Part shown: in pieces, positions 52,935-60,140 of the stretch
Layout of the letters: the number at the start of each line of letters is the position of its first letter
Numbering within the stretch: position 1 is the first letter of the stretch
DNA from: CAIZQW01 sp942493055
GTDB taxonomy: Bacteria > Verrucomicrobiota > Kiritimatiellia > RFP12 > UBA1067
Assembly: GCA_942493055.1 (NCBI GenBank)
Contig: OW818680.1
Location: 3,968,001 to 4,032,000 of the forward strand
Length of the DNA: 64,000 bases
Direction of reading: 5' to 3'
The notes under the pieces: generated by a model
Databases searched by the model: none
The model's input: the letters and a program-made list of their open reading frames with translations, nothing else
What the model was told of the DNA's origin: nothing
Made by a program: the position numbers and the translations under genes

Positions 52935-53447
52935 ATGAACTTGAACAATTCCATCGTTGCCGTCTATCCCTCGCACACGGCTGCCGAAACGGCCGTACTG
53001 AAACTTCAGCAAGCAGGGTTTGACATGAAGAAACTGTCGATTGTCGGACGTGACTATCACACCGAGGAACACGTCGTCGGCTACTACAATACCGGCGACC
53101 GGATGAAAGTGTGGGGCAAGACCGGCGCCTTCTGGGGCGGGCTGTGGGGCTTGCTGTTCGGATCCGGGTTCTTCTGGATTCCCGGACTGGGGCCGCTGCT
53201 GGTGGCGGGGCCGCTGGTCAGCTGGATCGTCGGGGCGCTGGAAGGCGCCGCGCTGGTTGGCGGCATGAGCGCGCTGGGTGCCGGCCTGTACAGCTTGAAC
53301 ATCCCGAGGGATAGCATCATACGATACGAAACAGCGATCAGGACGGGTAAATTCGTATTGATCGCCGAGGGCTCTCCCGAGGACACGGCCCGTGCCAAAC
53401 TGATCCTTCACGTGACCCAGCCGGAGACACTGGAACACCATCAATAA
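52935..53447 (+). CDS. Membrane protein of the general stress / DUF1269-like type
   Basis: 170 residues; AAAGGAAG precedes ATG 52935. The N-terminal part (IVAVYPSHTAAETAVLKLQQ, then SIVGRDYHTEEHVVGYYNTG, RMKVWGKTGAFWGGLWGLLF) is the ferredoxin-like opening seen in general stress protein 17M-type and DUF1269 proteins. A glycine-rich hydrophobic segment at about 60-120 should lie in the membrane. The C-terminus (RDSIIRYETAIRTGKFVLIA) is cytoplasmic-like. Function is unknown; members occur in stress clusters. It lies directly downstream of CCCCATAG box 2. Confidence 0.7.
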   Translation: MNLNNSIVAVYPSHTAAETAVLKLQQAGFDMKKLSIVGRDYHTEEHVVGYYNTGDRMKVWGKTGAFWGGLWGLLFGSGFFWIPGLGPLLVAGPLVSWIVGALEGAALVGGMSALGAGLYSLNIPRDSIIRYETAIRTGKFVLIAEGSPEDTARAKLILHVTQPETLEHHQ

Positions 53448-53537
53448 CCCTGGCTATGGCGCTTTTGTGATGAGACGCGCCTTGGCGCGGTGCTGGGTCG
53501 TACAACCTTAAACGCAACTTCCAAAGGAGGCTTGAAC

Positions 53538-54680
53538 ATGGAGCACAATCCACTGAGACAATTGGAAACGTTTGGCCAATCCATCTGGCTGGACTATATT
53601 CGGCGGGATCTGATCACCAGCGGCGAACTTGGGCGTCTGATCGAGGAAGACGGACTGAGGGGCATGACCTCAAATCCCTCCATCTTCGAGAAGGCCATGG
53701 TGGAGAGTCATGCTTACGATGAGGACATCAGCTCCCTCGCGCTGCAGGGGAAGGGTGCCAAGGAAATCTACGAGGCGCTGAGTCAGGGCGATGTGCAGAG
53801 CGCAGCCGACATATTCCGTCCTCTCTACGACAAGACGGACGGAGAAGACGGGTATGTCAGCCTGGAGGTCAATCCCCACCTCGCACATGACACCGACGGA
53901 ACAATAAAAGAAGCCCGTCGCCTCTGGTGCGCGCTGAACAGACCCAATGTTTTCATCAAGGTGCCGGCGACAGTCGAAGGGCTTCCCGCGATCCAGTACC
54001 TCATCAGCGAGGGGATCAACGTGAACGTGACGTTGCTTTTCGGGGTGCCCCGTTACCGGCAGGTGGCGGAAGCCTACATCGCCGGCATCGAAGCGCGCTT
54101 TGCGCACGGGAAGGAGGTGAAGCATGTTGCCTCGGTGGCCAGTTTCTTTGTGAGCCGCATCGATGTGCTTGTGGATAAGCTGTTGGAACCCCTCCTCGAG
54201 CAAGGCGGTCAAGAGGCGTCCCTTGCGAGGGATCTGCGGGGACAGGTGGCCATCGCCAGTGCAAAAATCGCCTATCAAAACTACAAGGAGCTTTTCGGCA
54301 CGGATCGGTTTAAGACCCTGACGGAGGCGGGCGCGCGAGCCCAGCGACTGCTCTGGGCCAGTACGGGCACGAAAGATCCGGAGTACCGGGATGTGAAATA
54401 CGTCGAGGCCCTCATCGGCGTGGACACGGTTGACACGGCCCCGCTCGAAACCCTTGACGCCTTCCGCGCGCATGGCATCGCGAAACCCAGCCTGGAAAAA
54501 GAGGTTGCCGAAGCGGTGCGCGTGTTGAAACGCTTAGCGACGCTCGGAATCGACCTTGAGCACGTGACCCGGCAACTGGAGGATGAAGGGGTCGAAAAAT
54601 TCAATCTGCCATTCGACAAACTGATGGAGGCTCTGGTGCACAAGGGTGCCCGTCAGCAGGACAATTCCGGTCTGGGGTAA
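53538..54680 (+). CDS. tal: Transaldolase
   Basis: 380 residues from ATG 53538 with AAAGGAGG at 53523-53530. Family motifs: FGQSIWLDYIRRDLI, GMTSNPSIFEKAM, the catalytic Lys in PNVFIKVPAT, INVNVTLLFG, VASFFVSRIDVLVDK and WASTGTKDPEYRD. This is the long transaldolase type (Tal-PGI-like subfamily without the isomerase). It moves a three-carbon unit from sedoheptulose-7-phosphate to glyceraldehyde-3-phosphate in the pentose phosphate pathway. Frame extension to 53490 is rejected. It is followed 19 nt later by acetate kinase, so the two form an operon of sugar-phosphate and acetyl-phosphate use. A phosphoketolase, often found here, is absent from the window. Confidence 0.95.
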   Translation: MEHNPLRQLETFGQSIWLDYIRRDLITSGELGRLIEEDGLRGMTSNPSIFEKAMVESHAYDEDISSLALQGKGAKEIYEALSQGDVQSAADIFRPLYDKTDGEDGYVSLEVNPHLAHDTDGTIKEARRLWCALNRPNVFIKVPATVEGLPAIQYLISEGINVNVTLLFGVPRYRQVAEAYIAGIEARFAHGKEVKHVASVASFFVSRIDVLVDKLLEPLLEQGGQEASLARDLRGQVAIASAKIAYQNYKELFGTDRFKTLTEAGARAQRLLWASTGTKDPEYRDVKYVEALIGVDTVDTAPLETLDAFRAHGIAKPSLEKEVAEAVRVLKRLATLGIDLEHVTRQLEDEGVEKFNLPFDKLMEALVHKGARQQDNSGLG

Positions 54681-54699
54681 AACGTAAGGAGAGCATCTC

Positions 54700-55908
54700 G
54701 TGAAGCCGACCCACACAAGCATACTGACCCTCAATGGCGGTTCGTCGAGCATCAAGTTCGCGCTGTTTGATGCAGGCGATCCGCAGCGAAGGATACTGGA
54801 GGGCGCGTTGGAGCGGATTGGTTTGCCTGCTGCCACGCTGCGGGTGAAGGGACCGGACCCGGCGGACACCTTCTCGCGTCCGATTGAGGCGCCGGATCAC
54901 TTGGTGGCTGTCGGTATGCTGATGGATTGGCTTGAGCAGCGAATCGGACACGACGCGCTGGCTGCGGTGGGACACCGCGTGGTGCATGGCGGGCCGAAGT
55001 ACAGCGCCCCGCAAGTCATCACTGCGGAAATGGTTGAGGAACTGAACCGGTTTAGCCCGTTCGATCCTGAGCATCTGCCAGAGGAGATCCTGTTGATCGA
55101 GGCGTTTCAGCGCCGCTTCCCAGACCTTCCGCAAGTGGCGTGTTTCGACACGGCCTTTCACCACGACCTGCCGCGCGTAGCCCGGCTGTTGCCGATCCCG
55201 CGGCGCTACGAGGCGCAAGGCGTGCGGCGGTACGGGTTCCACGGCTTGTCATACGCGTTTCTGATGGAAGAACTCGCCCGGCTGGCCGGGCCTGAGGCGG
55301 CACGAGGCCGGGTCATCCTTGCGCACCTGGGCAACGGCGCGAGCCTGGCGGCCGTGCGCGACGGCAAGAGCATGGACACCAGCATGGGCTTCACGCCGGC
55401 GGCTGGCTTGGTGATGAGCACCCGCGCGGGCGACCTCGATCCAGGACTGGTCTGGTATCTGGCGCGCAGCGAAAAAATGAGCGCGAAGCAATTCAACAAA
55501 ATGGTCAATTCCGAGTCCGGACTGCTCGGCGTGTCGGAAACCAGCTCCGATATGCGCGAATTAATCGACCATGAAAAGCAGGATGTGCGGGCGGCGGAAG
55601 CCGTGGCGTTGTTCTGCTATCAGGCCAAAAAGTGGATTGGCTCTTTCGCTGCCGCGCTCGGTGGCTTGGACACGCTGGTGTTCTCGGGCGGCATCGGCGA
55701 GAACGAGGCGGTCATTCGCGCCCGGATCTGCGACGGGCTGGGATTTCTTGGCATTGAAATCGATGAGAAACCCAACGCGGCGAATGCGGGTGTGATCTCC
55801 GCCTCAGGCGGTCGCGTCGCGGTCCGCGTCATTCATACGGACGAGGAAGGCATGATCGCCAAGACAGTGCGTGAGTGTTCGGCTGTCTTTTCTTTGTTGA
55901 AGCAATAA
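54700..55908 (+). CDS. ackA: Acetate kinase
   Basis: 402 residues from GTG 54700, with AAGGAGAG upstream. Family signatures: ILTLNGGSSSIKFALFD, GHRVVHGG, VACFDTAFHHDLP, YGFHGLSY, LAHLGNGASLAAV, DTSMGFTPAAGLVMSTRAGD and LVFSGGIGENE. It converts acetyl phosphate and ADP to acetate and ATP. Length is normal. It lies directly behind tal; together with a phosphoketolase or phosphotransacetylase elsewhere, this would yield ATP from sugar phosphates. The next gene, a reductase, is convergent 14 nt away. Confidence 0.95.
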   Translation: MKPTHTSILTLNGGSSSIKFALFDAGDPQRRILEGALERIGLPAATLRVKGPDPADTFSRPIEAPDHLVAVGMLMDWLEQRIGHDALAAVGHRVVHGGPKYSAPQVITAEMVEELNRFSPFDPEHLPEEILLIEAFQRRFPDLPQVACFDTAFHHDLPRVARLLPIPRRYEAQGVRRYGFHGLSYAFLMEELARLAGPEAARGRVILAHLGNGASLAAVRDGKSMDTSMGFTPAAGLVMSTRAGDLDPGLVWYLARSEKMSAKQFNKMVNSESGLLGVSETSSDMRELIDHEKQDVRAAEAVALFCYQAKKWIGSFAAALGGLDTLVFSGGIGENEAVIRARICDGLGFLGIEIDEKPNAANAGVISASGGRVAVRVIHTDEEGMIAKTVRECSAVFSLLKQ

Positions 55909-55922
55909 AATTCCAACAAGAC

Positions 55923-57239
55923 TCAGAAGGAAAAAAGCTCGTGATGGATCTGTTCGCCGGGGACGCCTGTCTCCTTCAAGGCGGTTTCAAGTTTTGTAAC
56001 CATCGGGGGCGGTCCGCATAAAAAATATTCACAAGCGGCCAGCGGTTCATCGACATATTTTCGAATCAGGTCGATGGTGATCAGTCCGGTTTCGAATGCC
56101 TCATGTTCCGGCGGTTCGCTCAGCACATGAATCACGTCCACCTGCTCCGTCTCTGCCATTTCGCTGCGGTGCGCAATCTCTTCTTCGTTCAACGTGCCGT
56201 AAAACAGATAAGCTTTCCGGTCCGGCAGGTTTTCAAGTTCCGTAATCAGGCGCCGGAACGGAGTTATTCCGATGCCGCCGGCCAGCATGATAACGGGACG
56301 TGAGGTACAAAACGCTTCCCTGCCAAACACGCCGTACGGACCGTCGACCCAGAAGCGTTCTCTGGCCTTGACCGTTTGAAGCTGCCCGCTGACCCGTCCT
56401 AAGGCTTTGACTGTGATACTCAGCTCGCCGGTCTCTGTTTCATATTTTGAAACGGTAAACGGCCGGGCGGGGCTGAAGATGCCACGCCGGAAAAAAGCAA
56501 ACTGGCCGCTGTCGGGCCGCAAGGGACGGCGGAGCGGTTTCATAGCGATTTCGACAGTATCCTTGCAGGCTGGAGTGACACGCACCACTTCATAGCGCGA
56601 GTCGAACACCCCGAAACGGCCCAAGAGGCGGAACACAAAAAAGAGGGCGGTCAGCACGAACAGGATGATCCAGATTTTGCTTAAGCCGGTTTCCTGCAGC
56701 GTCATGCCGATGGGGAAACCATGGATGTAGACAAGCGGGAGAACGGCGTAGCTGGTCAGATGGGTCCCGTACCACACCCGCAGAGAAAGACGGGACCGAA
56801 AAACAGTACTGCTGACCGCAATCAGCAGCAGCAGTATAAACGCCAAAATGCCGAGTGGAACAAACAGATTCAGCGGCTCGGGCAGGATGCCGAGCAAGGA
56901 TTGCAGCCCAGGCTTTATCTGGTAATAGGGAATAATAAAAACGGGATGTAGCGCAATCAGACAGAGGGCTCCGATCCCGAGACGCCGGTGCAGCTGAAGC
57001 ACCCACAGGTAGTCGGATGTGACCCAGCCGGCGACCGCCCGCCGATAGCCCAGAAGAAACTGCCAAAACAAGAGCAGTGTTCCGCACAGGGAGCCGGTTT
57101 TCGCCAGCAGCTTGAACACGTTCAGGAAAAAAGACGGTTCGTCCAGGCGAAGAAAAAAAAACGGCACAAGCGACGTGCCGGTGATTAAACACAGGAGCAC
57201 GGCTTTTCGGATTAAACTCTGTCGGGGTGACAACATCAT
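55923..57239 (-). CDS. Ferric-reductase-like membrane flavoprotein
   Basis: 438 residues from ATG 57239 (a second ATG is at 57236). The N-terminal half has about six hydrophobic segments, with LHRRLGIGALCLIALHPVFI and THLTSYAVLPLVYIHGFPIG carrying the His residues that bind heme in FRE/NOX-type proteins. The C-terminal half has FAD-binding RPFTVSKYETETGELSITVK and nucleotide-binding IMLAGGIGITPFRRLITELE, and closes with YFLCGPPPMV. It would pass electrons from NAD(P)H across the membrane to a metal or oxygen. The frame extends to 57314 without ribosome site. It is the only minus-strand gene in the 52-64 kb island. Confidence 0.8.
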   Translation of the reverse strand: MMLSPRQSLIRKAVLLCLITGTSLVPFFFLRLDEPSFFLNVFKLLAKTGSLCGTLLLFWQFLLGYRRAVAGWVTSDYLWVLQLHRRLGIGALCLIALHPVFIIPYYQIKPGLQSLLGILPEPLNLFVPLGILAFILLLLIAVSSTVFRSRLSLRVWYGTHLTSYAVLPLVYIHGFPIGMTLQETGLSKIWIILFVLTALFFVFRLLGRFGVFDSRYEVVRVTPACKDTVEIAMKPLRRPLRPDSGQFAFFRRGIFSPARPFTVSKYETETGELSITVKALGRVSGQLQTVKARERFWVDGPYGVFGREAFCTSRPVIMLAGGIGITPFRRLITELENLPDRKAYLFYGTLNEEEIAHRSEMAETEQVDVIHVLSEPPEHEAFETGLITIDLIRKYVDEPLAACEYFLCGPPPMVTKLETALKETGVPGEQIHHELFSF

Positions 57240-57297
57240 GGGCGGAACCCTGAACGTTAAATGCCACATTATATCAGAAAACCAGAGCGTCGCACTG

Positions 57298-57342
57298 TAG
57301 GGATTTAACCCCATAGCGCAGGTTCATCCTGTGCTTTAATAT
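57298..57342 (+). promoter_or_regulatory. CCCCATAG-box promoter, copy 3
   Basis: TAGGGATTTAACCCCATAG at 57298-57316, 20 nt to TAATAT at 57337-57342, upstream of the rhodanese-superoxide dismutase gene at 57373. It lies in the 133-nt gap between divergent genes and so could also affect the reductase gene on the other strand. Confidence 0.8.
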
Positions 57343-57372
57343 TAAACAACACAACCACGAAAGGATCAACGA

Positions 57373-58491
57373 ATGAAGACGATACTGTGCGGAATCATGA
57401 CAGCGGTACTGCCGTTCACGGCAACGATGGCAATGGCCCAAGGATTTGGAACCCCGCGTGAGGGCTCTGGCGTGGCAACGACTGCCGGAGCGCTTGAGAT
57501 CAAAAGCGTGCCGAACATCAGCCTGGCGGACCTTAAGCAAGCGATGGCGGACAAGACGGTTACGCTGCTCGACTGCAACGGCAGCAAGTCCTATGCGAAC
57601 GGTCACATTCCAGGCGCCATTGACTTCGAAGGCGCAAAGGCGGATCTCGCCAAGAAGCTGCCGGCGGATAAGACCGCGCTGGTGGTGGCCTATTGCGGCA
57701 GCCCGCTGTGCACGGCCTACAAGGCCGGTGTCGAGGCTGCAACGAAACTCGGTTACACCAATGTGAAACACTTCTCCGGCGGGAACGCGGGCTGGAAGGA
57801 TGTCGGCGAGAAGTTTGAGACGGCAGCCCAGTGTCCGAAGTGCGGGCACAGCAAAGGGTCGGACATGTGCTGCAAAGCGGACGCCCCGAAGGGTGCAGCC
57901 GCAATCACGCTGCCGACGCTGCCCTACGCGCAGGACGCTTTGGAGCCTTATATTTCGGCACGGACGATGAGTTTCCACTACGGCAAACACCATCAGGCCT
58001 ACGTGGATAACCTGAACAAGCTCGCGGTTGGCGAGAAGCTCGCCGGGTTGACGCTGGAAGAGATCATCCGCCAAACAGCGGGCAAGCCGGAACAGGCTGG
58101 GATTTTCAACAACGCCGCCCAAGTCTGGAACCACACGTTCTTCTGGAAGAGCATGAAACCCAGCGGCGGGGGCGTGCCGACCGGCAAACTGGCCGAGCGG
58201 ATCATTGCGTCGTTCGGGAGCTTCGAGGCCTTCAAGACCGCCTTCAGCACCGCGGCCATGACCCAGTTCGGGAGCGGCTGGGCCTGGCTGGTGCAGGACG
58301 GCGACACGTTGAAGATCGTCAAGACCTCCAACGCGGACACGCCGCTCACGCACGGGCAGACCGCGCTCCTGACGTGTGACGTCTGGGAGCACGCCTATTA
58401 TCTGGACTTTCAAAATCGGCGCAAGGACTTTGTTCAGGCATTCCTTGAGCATCTGGTGAACTGGGACTTTGCGGCATCGCAGTTAAAGTAG
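57373..58491 (+). CDS. Exported fusion of rhodanese and Fe/Mn superoxide dismutase
   Basis: 372 residues with a signal peptide (MKTILCGIMTAVLPFTATMA). The rhodanese domain occupies about 45-150: SLADLKQAMADKTVTLLDCN, then YANGHIPGAIDFEGA and the active-site loop Y-C108-GSPLC. A short linker holds a Cys-rich segment (QCPKCGHSKGSDMCC). From about 178 a complete Fe/Mn superoxide dismutase follows: TLPYAQDALEPYISARTM, with metal ligands H202, H254, D336 and H340. Together, sulfur transfer and superoxide removal in the same periplasmic protein are suggested. Family members are normally separate. Transcription should start from the CCCCATAG box 57298. The two domains are joined without a break. Confidence 0.9.
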   Translation: MKTILCGIMTAVLPFTATMAMAQGFGTPREGSGVATTAGALEIKSVPNISLADLKQAMADKTVTLLDCNGSKSYANGHIPGAIDFEGAKADLAKKLPADKTALVVAYCGSPLCTAYKAGVEAATKLGYTNVKHFSGGNAGWKDVGEKFETAAQCPKCGHSKGSDMCCKADAPKGAAAITLPTLPYAQDALEPYISARTMSFHYGKHHQAYVDNLNKLAVGEKLAGLTLEEIIRQTAGKPEQAGIFNNAAQVWNHTFFWKSMKPSGGGVPTGKLAERIIASFGSFEAFKTAFSTAAMTQFGSGWAWLVQDGDTLKIVKTSNADTPLTHGQTALLTCDVWEHAYYLDFQNRRKDFVQAFLEHLVNWDFAASQLK

Positions 58492-58509
58492 CGCGGATTG
58501 AGCGCTGAT

Positions 58510-58683
58510 ATGACCAAAGACCCGATCTGCGGTATGACGGTGGACGAAGCTTCCGCGCTGCATAGCGCGCGCGGGGGTCAGACGTTTTACTTTTGCAGCG
58601 ACCATTGCCAGAAGAAGTTCCTCTCCACGGCGGCCCCTGCGAAGCCCCAAGAGAAAGGATTGTCTGTCCCCCTGTTGTATTAA
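58510..58683 (+). CDS. Small YHS-domain protein (truncated relative of the P-type ATPase N-terminus)
   Basis: 57 residues from ATG 58510. It reads MTKDPICGMTVDEASALHSA and then TFYFCSDHCQKKFLS, a YHS metal-binding motif (Cys and two later Cys/His). It is closely similar to the first 45 residues of the ATPase at 60141 (MHKDPICGMTVDETAALSAE ... VYFCSDHC). After about 40 residues the similarity ends and a stop follows. It may be a working small metal-binding protein or the surviving 5' end of a second ATPase gene. Confidence 0.55.
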   Translation: MTKDPICGMTVDEASALHSARGGQTFYFCSDHCQKKFLSTAAPAKPQEKGLSVPLLY

Positions 58684-58721
58684 AACTAGTGCGAAACCCC
58701 ACAGCACAGGAGAGGTACACA

Positions 58722-58965
58722 ATGAATGAGAGAGAATACCTGGACACGGCGCTTGCGAGTTGCTGGCCGAAGCCATGCTTGCCATGGAAATGGGCGCGGT
58801 TGCGGATGATCTGGCGCTGACCATCCATACGCATCCGACGCTCTCGGAAACACTGATGGAAGCCGCCCAGGCTTTTTCAGGATATAGCACAAACGTTCAC
58901 CCTGTCCTTCGCCTTTCTGTACAACGCGCTGGGAATACCCGTTGCAACGGAACGTGAGACTGTGA
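58722..58965 (+). pseudogene. Remnant locus: start of an unknown gene, lipoamide dehydrogenase end, copper ATPase end
   Basis: A short frame MNEREYLDTA with AGGAGAG in front is followed, in another frame, by ELLAEAMLAMEMGAVADDLA and LTIHTHPTLSETLMEAAQAF, the typical C-terminus of dihydrolipoamide dehydrogenase. Next comes FAFLYNALGIPV, matching the end region of the ATPase at 60141, and the phrase GGAACGTGAGACTGTGAT, also found at that gene's stop (about 62434). Three gene ends are thus collapsed into about 240 nt, leaving the CCCCATAG box at 58973 intact behind them. Confidence 0.65.
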
Positions 58966-58972
58966 TGTGTGG

Positions 58973-59016
58973 TAGGAGTATGCCCCATAGAGTCCAATCC
59001 TATCAGGGTATATATT
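58973..59016 (+). promoter_or_regulatory. CCCCATAG-box promoter, copy 4
   Basis: TAGGAGTATGCCCCATAG at 58973-58990, 20 nt to TATATT at 59011-59016; start of osmC-like gene at 59043. The sequence in front (GGAACGTGAGACTGTGAT) is the same as before copy 5, so copies 4 and 5 stem from a duplicated ATPase tail plus promoter. Confidence 0.8.
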
Positions 59017-59042
59017 GAAAAAAGTAAGTAAGGAGCATAAAC

Positions 59043-59471
59043 ATGACGAAGAAAGAAGTGAAAGCGGTATGGAATGGAAATCTGAAGGAAGGCACTGGGA
59101 GGATAGCGTTTGCGAACGGGTCGTTTAATCAGCCATATACGTTCGCGAGCCGTTTCGAAGAGGGAGACGGCACGAATCCTGAAGAGCTCTTGGCGGCCGC
59201 ACATGCGGGCTGTTTTTCGATGGCCCTGTCGGCCGCGTTAAGCGGGGCGGGCTTTGTGCCGGACAGCGTAGAGACCGTGGCCAAGGCTGTGCTGAACCCG
59301 GATGGCGACGGCGTCAAGATCGGCTCGGTTGATCTGCATACGCGAGCACAGGTTCCTGACATCGAGAACGCCAAGTTTCAGGAGATTGCCGAGAACGCCA
59401 AAAATAACTGTCCGGTGTCGAAAGCGCTCGGTAACGTCGAGATCACGCTTTGGGCTGAACTGATCCAGTAG
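59043..59471 (+). CDS. osmC: OsmC-family peroxiredoxin
   Basis: 142 residues, the usual length. The motif with the peroxidatic Cys is AHAGC57-FSMAL and the resolving Cys is in NNC123-PVSKAL. It also has NPEELLAAAHAGCFSM, an OsmC signature. OsmC reduces organic hydroperoxides in the cytoplasm and is a stationary-phase/stress gene in many bacteria. ATG 59043 is preceded by AAGGAG. It is the first of four tightly spaced plus-strand genes ending with the copper ATPase and lies behind CCCCATAG box 58973. Confidence 0.9.
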   Translation: MTKKEVKAVWNGNLKEGTGRIAFANGSFNQPYTFASRFEEGDGTNPEELLAAAHAGCFSMALSAALSGAGFVPDSVETVAKAVLNPDGDGVKIGSVDLHTRAQVPDIENAKFQEIAENAKNNCPVSKALGNVEITLWAELIQ

Positions 59472-59484
59472 AGAGGAGGAAGTG

Positions 59485-59817
59485 ATGAGCACTGAAATAA
59501 GCCTGATGACCTGCAAGCCTTGTAAGGTCGGCACGCCCCCGCTGAAGGGGGAAGCGTTGGAACATCTGTCTACACAGTTAGACCCGGGCTGGAAGGTTGT
59601 TGAGTCGCACCATCTGGAGAAGCGCTATCACTTCGATGACTTCAAGCAAGCCCTTGCTTTCACCAATCGCGTGGGAGGCATCGCGGAGGAACAGGGCCAT
59701 CACCCTGACATTTATCTGAGTTACGGCAAGGTCGAGATCAAGATATGGACACACAAGATTGACGGCCTGACCGAGAGCGACTTCATCGTGGCGGCAAAAA
59801 TAGACGACATCCTCTGA
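59485..59817 (+). CDS. Pterin-4a-carbinolamine dehydratase-like protein
   Basis: 110 residues from ATG 59485 with GAGGAGGA upstream. Motifs: HHLEKRYHFDDFKQALAFTN, EEQGHHPDIYLSYGKVEIKI and WTHKIDGLTESDF, matching the PCD/DCoH family (E-x-x-x-HHPD and W-TH). It normally dehydrates 4a-hydroxytetrahydropterin, yet many bacteria have it without a pterin hydroxylase, where it may serve in molybdopterin cofactor chemistry. It starts 13 nt behind osmC and is likely cotranscribed. A GTG at 59482 is an alternative start. Confidence 0.9.
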   Translation: MSTEISLMTCKPCKVGTPPLKGEALEHLSTQLDPGWKVVESHHLEKRYHFDDFKQALAFTNRVGGIAEEQGHHPDIYLSYGKVEIKIWTHKIDGLTESDFIVAAKIDDIL

Positions 59818-59867
59818 ATTCATGTGAAGAAGAAGAACCGACTGGATTGATATGTAGAGTAAGCGAT

Positions 59868-60110
59868 ATGTACGAAAACTGTAACCCATATGAGCTCATC
59901 GCCCTGAACACACGCATCGGTGATATGTTTATCCTCGGCATGAAGGGCGACCCGATGATCTACAAAGGGATTCCAGTCCTGCCGATAGATCTTGTCTCAA
60001 ACGAAAAGCCCATGTTTGAGTTTAAGATTATTGAGCCTTCTAATTTGCAGGGCCTGAAGCGCTGGCCCATTGACAAGATTGAGCTTCTGGAGAAGGTCGA
60101 CGCGCACTGA
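59868..60110 (+). CDS. Small hypothetical protein
   Basis: 80 residues from ATG 59868 (MYENCNPYELIALNTRIGDM). It is hydrophilic with mixed segments (FILGMKGDPMIYKGIPVLPI, PMFEFKIIEPSNLQGLKRWP) and no transmembrane helix. I do not recognise the family. A frame extension to 59847 exists but lacks a ribosome site; none is strong at 59868 either. It lies between the pterin dehydratase and the copper ATPase on the same strand with short gaps, so it is probably translated with them. Confidence 0.5.
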   Translation: MYENCNPYELIALNTRIGDMFILGMKGDPMIYKGIPVLPIDLVSNEKPMFEFKIIEPSNLQGLKRWPIDKIELLEKVDAH

Positions 60111-60140
60111 ACGCAGAAAAAGAAAGGGAAGGGACTTGAT

